Assembly: GCA_027055635.1 (NCBI GenBank)
Contig: JALUMZ010000281.1
Location: 1-6,615, forward strand
DNA: 6,615 bases
From: Campylobacteraceae bacterium
GTDB taxonomy: Bacteria; Campylobacterota; Campylobacteria; Campylobacterales; Sulfurospirillaceae
Direction of reading: 5' to 3'
The notes under the pieces are model-generated. The model saw nothing but the letters and a program-made list of their open reading frames with translations, made no database searches and was not told the DNA's origin. This document shows positions 1-5,050 of the stretch, piece by piece (within the stretch, counting starts at the first letter, position 1; each line of letters starts with the position of its first letter). The position numbers were made by a program, and so were the translations under genes.

Positions 1-1
1 C

Positions 2-136
2 ACTCTTGAGTTGGTAGTCACTCTCTTTTTGTCTTACCTACTCTTAGGTGAAAAGATGGACTACCTCCAAGTGATAGGCTCTATTTTTATATTGATAGCC
101 GCTATAATACTTGCAAAGGAAAAAGCAAATGAGTGA
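2..136 (+). CDS. EamA/DMT-family permease, C-terminal end (partial)
   Basis: Only the last 44 codons are in the window; the 5' part lies upstream. The reading frame beginning at base 2 runs LELVVTLFLSYLLLGEKMD and then a hydrophobic helix (QVIGSIFILIAAIILA), ending KEKANE and TGA at 134-136. A helix containing an LLLGE-type motif, a short hydrophilic turn, a last membrane helix and a short charged tail is the usual end of EamA (drug/metabolite transporter) permeases, which sit in the inner membrane and export small metabolites. The substrate cannot be told. It overlaps the start of the methyltransferase by 8 bases, so the two are probably cotranscribed. The family call rests on a short tail and is good but not certain. 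Confidence 0.75.
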   Translation, partial: TLELVVTLFLSYLLLGEKMDYLQVIGSIFILIAAIILAKEKANE

Positions 137-869
137 TAAAAAGATGAATAAATGGGACGAAAAAGCAAAAAATTATGCCAGATACTCACCATGTAAAAAC
201 AGTTTTGAAGCAAATGTGCTTGAGTCTGTGAAAAAGATGAGTATCAGTTTCAAAGACAAAACTATACTTGATGTGGGATGTGGTACCGGAGTATATACCA
301 TCAGGGTTGCAAAGGTTGCCAAAAGTGTTGACGGGCTTGACTTTTCACAAAATATGCTCCAAATTTTAAGGGATGATGCCCTTAAATTAGGCATAGACAA
401 TATCAAAACACACCATACAACATGGAGTGATTTTGATATGAAAAACGGAACTTATGACATAGCAATCTGCACTATGAGTCCTGCTGTCAAATCAGAAAAA
501 GAGTTAGAAAAATTTCACTCGAGCGCTACCATAAAGATATATCTAGGATGGGCAGGAGTGAGAGACAATACAGTCATAGATGACCTCTTTTTAGCACACA
601 ATTCTGTATATTCTCCACCAAATGGTGCAAAAAGAGTCAAAAAGTGGCTTCAAACTGAGGATATAAAATATCAACTCAAAAACTTTGAAGAACTAAAGAT
701 AAAGATAAGAAGTTTCAAAGAAGCAGTAGAAAACTACACCTGGCACCTTAATGTAAGAGGATTAGAACCAAACACGGAAAAAATCAAAAAGATTTTAGAA
801 CCATTAAGAGATGAGAATGGCAACATAAGAGAACAAACCATCAACAAGATGGATTTGATAGTTTGGTAA
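129..869 (+). CDS. Class I SAM-dependent methyltransferase
   Basis: A 246-residue cytoplasmic protein with a Rossmann-fold methyltransferase domain. Motif I, ILDVGCGTG, is at residues 46-54 and should bind S-adenosylmethionine. The acidic end of strand 2 is in VDGLDFSQNM (Asp71, ribose contact), and the motif IV-like segment is YDIAICTMSPAV (109-120). The rest is a substrate-side domain I do not recognise, so the methyl acceptor is unknown. I chose the ATG at 129 because AAAGGA at 115-120 lies 8 bases before it and the ATG overlaps the upstream permease stop codon, a typical coupled arrangement. The frame stays open up to a TTG at 111, but that has no advantage; an ATG at 144 is a weaker alternative. 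The TAA at 867-869 directly abuts the 3' end of convergent rnpB. A biosynthetic or small-molecule methyltransferase is as likely as any other role. Confidence 0.85.
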   Translation: MSDKKMNKWDEKAKNYARYSPCKNSFEANVLESVKKMSISFKDKTILDVGCGTGVYTIRVAKVAKSVDGLDFSQNMLQILRDDALKLGIDNIKTHHTTWSDFDMKNGTYDIAICTMSPAVKSEKELEKFHSSATIKIYLGWAGVRDNTVIDDLFLAHNSVYSPPNGAKRVKKWLQTEDIKYQLKNFEELKIKIRSFKEAVENYTWHLNVRGLEPNTEKIKKILEPLRDENGNIREQTINKMDLIVW

Positions 870-1057
870 AAAGGTACGACTATAAGCCGGGTTCTGTCGC
901 GAGTGATTATTTATCTACTTGCTATCTTGCGATAACAATCTAGCGAATGGTCAAAATATGAAGCAAAACCAATCCATTCTTGCTGCAGGTTGGGTTTACA
1001 AAGCAGTTTAGATTACTCTAAACTCTGGTGGGCTCTTACCCCGCCGTTTCACCTTTA

Positions 1058-1087
1058 CCTGCCCATATCTCTTGAGGTATGGGCAGG
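1058..1087 (-). repeat. rnpB P12 hairpin sharing its stem with P3
   Basis: A hairpin of CCTGCCCATA (1087-1078, minus strand) with TATGGGCAGG (1067-1058) around a 10-nt loop, placed between GAGAGCAGACTT and TAAAGGTGAAACGG, where P12 belongs. The same 10-nt arm sequence builds the outer part of P3 (1316-1307 with 1183-1174). The two helices therefore have interchangeable strands. Confidence 0.8.
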
Positions 1088-1173
1088 AAGTCTGCTCTCT
1101 GTTGCACTTTCCCTTGGGTTACCCCAGCCGTCCGTTAGACGGAACCACGCTTCAATGCAGCCCGGACTTTCCT

Positions 1174-1316
1174 CCTGCCCATACTTTAACACAATATAAT
1201 GAGCAAAGCTCATTATATTGGCAGGGACTAAAGTCCCTACAACCCCCTAAAGCTACGAAAAGTTAAACTTTTCGAGAAACATAGTACTCGAGGTCAATTG
1301 CTAAAGTATGGGCAGG
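1174..1316 (-). repeat. Palindromic-hairpin insert enlarging rnpB P3
   Basis: The P3 helix is a perfect 15-bp pairing of CCTGCCCATACTTTA (1316-1302 on the minus strand) with TAAAGTATGGGCAGG (1188-1174). Instead of a short loop it encloses ~113 nt with three further hairpins, in RNA order: CGAAAAGTT/AACTTTTCG (1274-1256), AGGGACT/AGTCCCT (1238-1223), and CAATATAATGAGC/GCTCATTATATTG with a 3-nt loop (1220-1192). The middle hairpin is preceded by GTAG on the minus strand, as in REP palindromes mobilised by RAYT (Y1) transposases. That link is inference only. The insert codes for nothing evident and lies at a position known to vary in class A RNase P RNAs. Confidence 0.75.
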
Positions 1317-1346
1317 CAATCACTCATCGTACCTTTTTAGAGCGAG

Positions 1347-1352
1347 ATTATA
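1347..1352 (-). promoter_or_regulatory. rnpB -10 element
   Basis: TATAAT on the minus strand (1352-1347) lies about 8 bases upstream of the first P1 base at 1338, which fits a start point at 1338-1340. No convincing -35 is visible at 17 bases (ACACAC), as is common in Campylobacterota. It sits in the short gap between the truD stop and rnpB, so rnpB has its own promoter inside the truD-rnpB series. Confidence 0.6.
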
Positions 1353-1357
1353 TCATA

Positions 1358-2443
1358 TTATTTTAATTGGTGTGTAAGTTCCTCTAAAATAACTGTAGCA
1401 TAAGAGCCTTTTGGGAGAGAAAAGTGCATCTCAAACCAGTTTTCATCTTCTTTGTACTCATATTCCACATCTTTTAAAAATGCCCAGGCAAATCTTCTAG
1501 CTCCATCCATTTGGTTTAGATATGGTTCTGCCTCCATGCAAACTTCATCTTCTAACTCTTTAGCAAAACCCTCACATCTCATACTTCTGCCTCCGGGCAA
1601 CCAACCTGTTACCGTTATCTCTTCTTTTTCAAATCTTTCAAGCTCCTCTTGTAAATCTTCACATATAAAAGCTCTTCCTGCGGGATAATGATGTGCGACA
1701 TCTCCCTTAAAAATTTTAAAAAATTTCTTCTGTTTTCTTAACTCTTTGACCAACTCTTTTGAAAAACCCAGAGAGTCTGCCGCTTCTTTGTCATTAAACC
1801 CTTCTAAAATATGACCTATTTTCAAGCGATTTGATAACCATGTATTAAAAAGGTAACTCTGATACGAGCTGATAAAAAAGTTTTTCATCTTTCTCTTTCG
1901 TTCTCTTCTTTTTCCTTCCAAAATCTCTTTTCCTAAGATATAGTTATCTCCATCTCTTCCAAATCTCTGATATCCAAAAAAGTTTGGAAAACCCTCACAA
2001 GAGAGAGTTTTAAGCGCATTTTGAAGTTTTTGGGCATCTACTCTGTTTACTCGCTTCAATCTTATAAAAAATCTGTTTCCTTTTAAGTGCCCTATTCTTA
2101 TCTTATTATTATGGTAAGTTTTTGAGATAATCTTGATATTTTCATGACTAAAGTTTTCAAGTTTTTTTTCAAAACTTTTATGGACAGATATATACTGTGT
2201 CGTCATACCATCCTTATCTTTCAATCCGGCATATCCAAAATCTCTTGTTTTTGCACCACATACTTCACTAAGTGCTTGTATCATCTGCCAAGTCGTCGTA
2301 TCTTTTTTTCTTACATGTAGAACCAAATGCTCTCCCTCGCCACTAAACTCATACAGGGGCAACTCATTTACTACAAAATCATTTGAATTTTTAGTAAAGA
2401 GTGCATTTATTGGCGAGTGATTTAAATAAAATAGTCGTTTGAT
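1358..2443 (-). CDS. truD: tRNA pseudouridine(13) synthase TruD, ATC start
   Basis: TruD isomerises U13 of tRNA(Glu) and related tRNAs to pseudouridine in the cytoplasm. From the ATC start it has 361 residues, close to the family norm (E. coli about 349). The catalytic motif is GYAGLKDKDGMTTQ with nucleophile Asp76. Further family signatures are GHLKGNRFF, NFFGYQRFG (154-162), FFISSYQSYLFN, the TRUD-domain segment VTGWLPGGRSM, and near the end LPKGSYATVILEEL. The first usual start codon in frame is a TTG at 2362, but that would delete residues YLNHSPINALFTKNSNDFVVNE, which match the conserved TruD N-terminus (compare the 'NPEDFVV' segment of E. coli). Between that TTG and the upstream in-frame stop at 2471-2473 there is no ATG, GTG or TTG. 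An ATC at 2443-2441 lies 6 bases after AAGGGA and just where the homologous start is expected. The product call is very secure; the start is well supported but unusual. Confidence 0.95.
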   Translation of the reverse strand: MKRLFYLNHSPINALFTKNSNDFVVNELPLYEFSGEGEHLVLHVRKKDTTTWQMIQALSEVCGAKTRDFGYAGLKDKDGMTTQYISVHKSFEKKLENFSHENIKIISKTYHNNKIRIGHLKGNRFFIRLKRVNRVDAQKLQNALKTLSCEGFPNFFGYQRFGRDGDNYILGKEILEGKRRERKRKMKNFFISSYQSYLFNTWLSNRLKIGHILEGFNDKEAADSLGFSKELVKELRKQKKFFKIFKGDVAHHYPAGRAFICEDLQEELERFEKEEITVTGWLPGGRSMRCEGFAKELEDEVCMEAEPYLNQMDGARRFAWAFLKDVEYEYKEDENWFEMHFSLPKGSYATVILEELTHQLK

Positions 2444-2449
2444 GTTAAA

Positions 2450-2455
2450 TCCCTT
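2450..2455 (-). promoter_or_regulatory. Shine-Dalgarno deciding the truD start
   Basis: AAGGGA on the minus strand (2455-2450) is followed by TTTAAC and then ATC (2443-2441). The 6-base spacing is ideal for initiation at the ATC, and no other usable start codon follows until the TTG 27 codons further in. This site is the main argument for the ATC start. Confidence 0.65.
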
Positions 2456-2469
2456 ATATTTTTTTTTGT

Positions 2470-2475
2470 ATTATA
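2470..2475 (-). promoter_or_regulatory. truD -10 element
   Basis: A consensus TATAAT on the minus strand (2475-2470, within GCTATAATAC). It would start transcription near 2463 and give a ~20-nt A-rich leader containing the AAGGGA site before the ATC start. No good -35 is seen; the upstream stretch is A-rich. It shares the short divergent region with the plus-strand gene at 2542. Confidence 0.55.
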
Positions 2476-2482
2476 GCAGTTT

Positions 2483-2512
2483 TATACTTTTTAAGCTTTT
2501 TTAGAGTACACT
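2483..2512 (+). promoter_or_regulatory. Possible promoter for the SdhB/HdrB-like pair
   Basis: The plus strand upstream of the gene at 2542 offers TATACT at 2483-2488 and TACACT at 2507-2512 as -10 candidates in very AT-rich DNA without a clear -35. The pair needs a promoter here because truD diverges, but neither candidate is decisive. Confidence 0.3.
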
Positions 2513-2541
2513 AATGGGAAATTATGTTAGGAGTGAGCGTT

Positions 2542-3171
2542 ATGACATATAAGCTTAGATTGAGTGTTTTTAGATTTGATGCAAAAAGTGACTATCTTCC
2601 ATTTTATAAAAAGCATATTATTAAAATTGGCGAAGAGAAATCGCTAGATGAGTTATTAAAGATGATCAAAGAAGAGGATAGACTTTTTGACTATCCAACA
2701 GATAAAACTGCAGCTATAAAGATAGGTGACAAAGGTCTTTTTACAACTGTAAGGATCGGTGATATAGTAGAAAATTTTGGTACAGAATTGACACTTATGC
2801 CATTAAGCGAGAAAAGAGCATCTAAAGATTTGATTATAAATGATAAAGATTTTTATGAAAGATTTGACTTAATTGATCCTTTTGTTGACTCTAGTGATAA
2901 AGCAAGATTCAAAGAGCTTATGATTTATCACTATGTATCTGATACATACAAGTATGATGATAGCTATCAAGGTGATGCACTGTTTCTATTTGCTTATGAG
3001 ATGATAAATAAATATCAAAGCCAAGCAAAGAAAATTTTGAACCTCATAGACAGTGAAACAGATGGAATTTGGTTGCATACAAATTTGTGTGGCAAAATTT
3101 TCCCTATAGATTATAAAATAGAAGAAAAAATCAATATTCTTAAAGATGAAATTTTAAAGGCGAGGAGTTAA
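2542..3171 (+). CDS. SdhB/FrdB-like protein lacking Fe-S ligands
   Basis: 209 residues. The order of landmarks follows the iron-sulfur subunit of succinate dehydrogenase/fumarate reductase. It starts with the beta-grasp opening LRLSVFRFD (5-13), then LDELLKMIKEE (35-45), LTLMPL then SKDLIIND (84-101; family PL..f..kDLvvD), ERFDLIDPF (106-114), GDALFLFAYEMI (144-155; family GPAALlqAYrfi) and DGIW then LCGKIFP (174-188; family DGIWrCh.C..C...CP). The family has about 11 cysteines for a [2Fe-2S], a [4Fe-4S] and a [3Fe-4S] cluster; here only Cys183 remains. The first CxxCxxC region reads MIYHYVSDTYKY. It should therefore bind no cluster and carry no electrons. I chose the ATG at 2542 because AGGAG (2529-2533) lies 8 bases before it; the in-frame ATG at 2524 would put that site inside the gene. 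The downstream partner follows after one base. The homology is my own reading of the pattern. The role is unknown: structural, regulatory or assembly. Confidence 0.7.
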   Translation: MTYKLRLSVFRFDAKSDYLPFYKKHIIKIGEEKSLDELLKMIKEEDRLFDYPTDKTAAIKIGDKGLFTTVRIGDIVENFGTELTLMPLSEKRASKDLIINDKDFYERFDLIDPFVDSSDKARFKELMIYHYVSDTYKYDDSYQGDALFLFAYEMINKYQSQAKKILNLIDSETDGIWLHTNLCGKIFPIDYKIEEKINILKDEILKARS

Positions 3172-3172
3172 A

Positions 3173-4006
3173 ATGAAAAATTATGTACTTTATGATACTA
3201 TTTTAGATGTCAATAAAACACTACCTTTAGTTAAATCAACAAAAGAGTTACTTAAATTCTTAAATATAGAAATTTCATCTTTGGAAGCTGTACCAAGAGA
3301 TACAGGATGTGAGTCGATAGGGTTGGATATAGATACTTTTTATGACAACAACGCAAAGACTTTAGCACTTGCTTCAGAGAAAAAAAGCTCTATTGTTTGT
3401 GTTGAGGACAGCTCTTTTCTTTCGCTTAAATTGACTCTAGAACAAATCAATAGTGATAAGAAACTTCAAGCTAGACTAGATAGTGAAAACATAAATATTG
3501 ATTTAGATATGCAGATATATACACTGGCTGATTTTATACTCAAAGAAGTTGGTGTAAAAAAAATAAAAGAAAAAGTAAAAAATAGTTTTGACAATTTTCA
3601 AGCAGCACTCTATCTAGGATCTTATCAATGCCAATTATCTAACTTATCAGATATATCTTCTTATGCTAAAATTGCCCAGAGTATCGGATTAAAGTTTATA
3701 GATTATAGCCTTAAAAACCAAGTAGATGGGTATGAGATAAATGATGTTGTGCAAGACCTATCATACAAAATGGCAGGCGGATTAATGCTTGATATGTTTG
3801 ATAATGCAGCTGATTTTGTACTGATAAATGATGCTAGAAGTTTTATTATGTTTGATGAACACCAAAAAAAGCTTGAAAAATCTACCGGCAGAGAGATAGG
3901 CTTGGCAGTTTTTAATGTGGCTCAACTACTACTTTTAGCATTTGGTGTAGCAGATAAAGATAAGATAGGATTATCAGAACATAAAGTAAATAGTGATATA
4001 GCTTAA
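3173..4006 (+). CDS. HdrB/SdhE-like CCG protein with degenerate ligands
   Basis: 277 residues with the two-repeat plan of HdrB, also seen in the SdhE/MfrE subunit of Campylobacterota succinate dehydrogenase and methylmenaquinol:fumarate reductase. Repeat 1 has STKELLKFLNIE (22-33), DTGCES (43-48) where the family has a CCG motif, and SSIVCVEDSSF (72-82) where it has CxxC. Repeat 2 has ALYLGSYQCQ (145-154; family ..YYGCy), NQVDGYE (182-188) for the second CCG motif, ADFVLINDARSFIMFD (213-228; family aD.ivt.CplC..nlD) and VAQLLLLAFGV (249-259; family tQLlglAlG). The expected ten or so ligand cysteines are reduced to Cys46, Cys76 and Cys153. It has no membrane helix. GAGGAG (3162-3167) lies 5 bases before the ATG, and a single base separates the ATG from the upstream stop, so it is translated with the SdhB-like gene. 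No flavoprotein (SdhA) gene is adjacent. The frame is clean and intact, so selection appears to keep it; function unknown. Confidence 0.7.
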   Translation: MKNYVLYDTILDVNKTLPLVKSTKELLKFLNIEISSLEAVPRDTGCESIGLDIDTFYDNNAKTLALASEKKSSIVCVEDSSFLSLKLTLEQINSDKKLQARLDSENINIDLDMQIYTLADFILKEVGVKKIKEKVKNSFDNFQAALYLGSYQCQLSNLSDISSYAKIAQSIGLKFIDYSLKNQVDGYEINDVVQDLSYKMAGGLMLDMFDNAADFVLINDARSFIMFDEHQKKLEKSTGREIGLAVFNVAQLLLLAFGVADKDKIGLSEHKVNSDIA

Positions 4007-4030
4007 ATAAGACAAATTTAATCTTATTTA
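4004..4030 (+). terminator. AT-rich inverted repeat after the HdrB-like gene
   Basis: TAAATAAGA (4004-4012) and TCTTATTTA (4022-4030) form a 9-bp stem with a 9-nt loop, beginning on the stop codon of the HdrB-like gene. No U run follows and the stem is all but GC-free, so it is a weak terminator at best. It overlaps the -35/spacer of the SOR promoter, so it could equally be an operator. Confidence 0.35.
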
Positions 4031-4038
4031 GTTATAAT
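4009..4038 (+). promoter_or_regulatory. Promoter of the superoxide reductase-like gene
   Basis: A consensus -10 TATAAT at 4033-4038, with a weak -35-like AAGACA at 4009-4014 (18-base spacer). A start point near 4045 would give a ~25-nt leader ending in AAGGAG (4059-4064), 5 bases before the ATG at 4070. This makes the SOR-like gene a separate unit from the pair upstream. Confidence 0.55.
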
Positions 4039-4048
4039 GACATTATAA
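4032..4048. promoter_or_regulatory. PerR-box-like palindrome on the SOR promoter
   Basis: TTATAAT-GAC-ATTATAA is a perfect 7-3-7 inverted repeat that covers the -10 and the probable start point. PerR boxes in Firmicutes have half-sites of the same sequence separated by 1 base, and Campylobacterota have PerR and Fur relatives controlling oxidative-stress genes. The extra 2 bases in the spacer and the AT-rich background mean the regulator assignment is a guess; the palindrome itself is exact. Confidence 0.45.
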
Positions 4049-4069
4049 AAACAATTTCAAGGAGAAATT

Positions 4070-4459
4070 ATGCCGAAAATTAATCGTTATGTCGATATAG
4101 ACACTGTTGAGAGAGAATCAAAAAAAGACTACATAGATAGACACTCGCCATTTGTTCACTGTAGTGATAATGCAAAAAGTGGAGAGGTTTTTAGTGTTAC
4201 TGTAAAAGTTGGAAATGAATATACTCATCCAGATGATTTTGACCATTACATCGCAAATGTAGCTTTATATAATGGTGAAACTCTTTTAGGTAGAGCTGAC
4301 TTTGTTGCCGGAACTCTTGGTGGACAAGGTGCAAAAGGACATGTTGAAGTTACTTTTAACATAGTTCCAACTACTAAAAAATTAAATCTAGTAGCTCAAG
4401 CATACTGTACAAAGCATGGAGTTTGGGAATCAACTCCGGTAGTCGTAGCGGTATCTTAA
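4070..4459 (+). CDS. Class II (1Fe) superoxide reductase-like protein
   Basis: 129 residues, cytoplasmic, the usual size of neelaredoxin-type superoxide reductases, which reduce superoxide to peroxide without making oxygen. It has the full set of iron ligands of the catalytic Fe(His)4(Cys) centre: His25 (RHSPF), His53 and His59 (THPDDFDHYI), Cys113 and His116 (CTKHGVWE). The N-terminal desulforedoxin domain of class I enzymes is absent. The family's Glu-Lys-His near the first ligand (E14/K15/H16 in the Pyrococcus enzyme) is Asp23-Arg24-His25 here, a conservative change at residues that steer superoxide and ligate ferric iron. AAGGAG at 4059-4064 supports the ATG at 4070. It has its own promoter with a palindrome, and a terminator follows, so it is probably monocistronic. 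The donor protein (rubredoxin or similar) is not in the window. Confidence 0.88.
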   Translation: MPKINRYVDIDTVERESKKDYIDRHSPFVHCSDNAKSGEVFSVTVKVGNEYTHPDDFDHYIANVALYNGETLLGRADFVAGTLGGQGAKGHVEVTFNIVPTTKKLNLVAQAYCTKHGVWESTPVVVAVS

Positions 4460-4470
4460 CTTTCGTAAAA

Positions 4471-4492
4471 AAAGCCTCATTTACGGGGCTTT
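4471..4492 (+). terminator. Hairpin terminator after the SOR-like gene
   Basis: AAAGCCTC (4471-4478) pairs with GGGGCTTT (4485-4492), 8 bp with one G-T pair, around ATTTAC. On the plus strand TTCCTTCTATT follows, a moderate U tract. On the minus strand the stem is followed by seven T in a row, so it would terminate even better in that direction. It separates the SOR-like gene from the YeeE operon. Confidence 0.65.
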
Positions 4493-4531
4493 CCTTCTAT
4501 TAATCATATAACTAAATTTCAAGGAGCTCTT

Positions 4532-5050
4532 ATGAACCAAAAAGATGGCTATTGGCATCCCTTGGTATCGGGTGTAATTTTAGGTATAGTCTTATTTATA
4601 AGCTTCATGGTTGCCGGTCAAGGCATGGGTGCTAGCGGCGCTTTTGCTAGAGTTACAGCACAACTTGCATATCTGTATGACTCAACATTTGCACAAAACT
4701 CTTATGCAGCTAAATATCTATTTAATGGAAATGCCCTTTCAAACTGGACTGTAGTTGAGACATTTGGGATATTTTCAGGTGGCTACCTAAGTGCAATGTT
4801 TGCCGGAAGAATAAAACAAAGTATAGATAAGGGTGATGATTATCCATCTTACAAAAGATTGATTTGGGCATTTTTAGGTGGCTTTATCATGGCTGGAGCT
4901 ACAAGACTTGCAAGAGGCTGTACAAGTGGTCAAGCACTAGATGGTGCTGCTACATTTAGTGCAGGGACTTGGATATTTATGCTTGCTGCTTTTGGTGCAG
5001 GCTTTGTATTTGCCCCACTGTTTAAAAAACAGTGGAAAAATATTGGATAA
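4532..5050 (+). CDS. YeeE/YedE-family half-transporter, first subunit
   Basis: 172 residues, an inner-membrane protein with about four helices (roughly residues 11-30, 76-92, 108-125 and 143-165). The family signature ARGCTSGQALDG (127-138) contains Cys130, equivalent to one of the conserved cysteines on the conduction path of the thiosulfate transporter TsuA. GMGASGAF (31-38) is a second family-like loop. This length is half of a full YeeE/YedE protein (~350 residues); the partner half is the next gene. The likely role is uptake of a sulfur compound such as thiosulfate; the substrate is inferred from the family. AAGGAG at 4521-4526 lies 5 bases before the ATG. No clear promoter is seen, but the terminator upstream implies one in 4493-4520. 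Confidence 0.88.
   Translation: MNQKDGYWHPLVSGVILGIVLFISFMVAGQGMGASGAFARVTAQLAYLYDSTFAQNSYAAKYLFNGNALSNWTVVETFGIFSGGYLSAMFAGRIKQSIDKGDDYPSYKRLIWAFLGGFIMAGATRLARGCTSGQALDGAATFSAGTWIFMLAAFGAGFVFAPLFKKQWKNIG

Larger units (their letters stand above)
868..1338 (-). ncRNA. rnpB: RNase P RNA (class A), with enlarged P3
   Basis: This is the catalytic RNA that removes 5' leaders from pre-tRNAs together with the RnpA protein. Read on the minus strand, it has the diagnostic conserved blocks: AGGAAAGTCCGGGCT (J3/4-P4), GTGCAACAGAGAGCA, GGTGAAACGG followed by GGGGTAAGAGCCCACC, AGCAAGAATGG, and the 3' block GCGACAGAACCCGGCTTATAG. P1 is a 12-bp pairing of AAAAAGGTACGA (1338-1327) with TCGTACCTTTTT (879-868). 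P2 pairs GAGTGATT (1325-1318) with AATCACTC (908-901). P15 can be GAATGG/CCATTC, with a GGT in its loop where the tRNA CCA end would bind. P18 is TGTTATC-GCAA-GATAGCA. The span is ~471 nt; without the P3 insert the core is ~358 nt, a normal size. The U run of P1 doubles as a terminator-like 3' end. Ends are inferred from P1 pairing and the promoter, so they may be off by a few bases. Confidence 0.96.

Noticed and set aside
173..406. Minus-strand open frame inside the methyltransferase
   Set aside because: Shadow of the methyltransferase motifs on the other strand; no family pattern.
990..1266. Two overlapping plus-strand open frames (990-1199 and 1072-1266)
   Set aside because: They lie antisense within the conserved core and P3 of rnpB, have no ribosome site, and their composition just mirrors the RNA helices.
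1058..1316. CRISPR-like or tandem repeat suggested by the recurring CCTGCCCATA
   Set aside because: The copies are arms of two RNase P helices in inverted pairs; there are no regular spacers.
1452..1688. Plus-strand open frame inside truD
   Set aside because: Antisense to the conserved C-terminal TruD segments; no independent support.
2360..2362. TTG as the start of truD
   Set aside because: It would cut off conserved N-terminal residues and has no good ribosome site, whereas the ATC at 2443 has AAGGGA at 6 bases.
2542..4006. A working succinate dehydrogenase/heterodisulfide reductase segment
   Set aside because: Nearly all cluster-ligand cysteines are missing in both proteins and no flavoprotein gene is adjacent.
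4070..4459. SoxZ-like sulfur-oxidation protein, suggested by the beta-sandwich look and the sulfur-transporter neighbours
   Set aside because: The His25/His53/His59/Cys113/His116 set and the C..HGxWE motif are specific to superoxide reductases.
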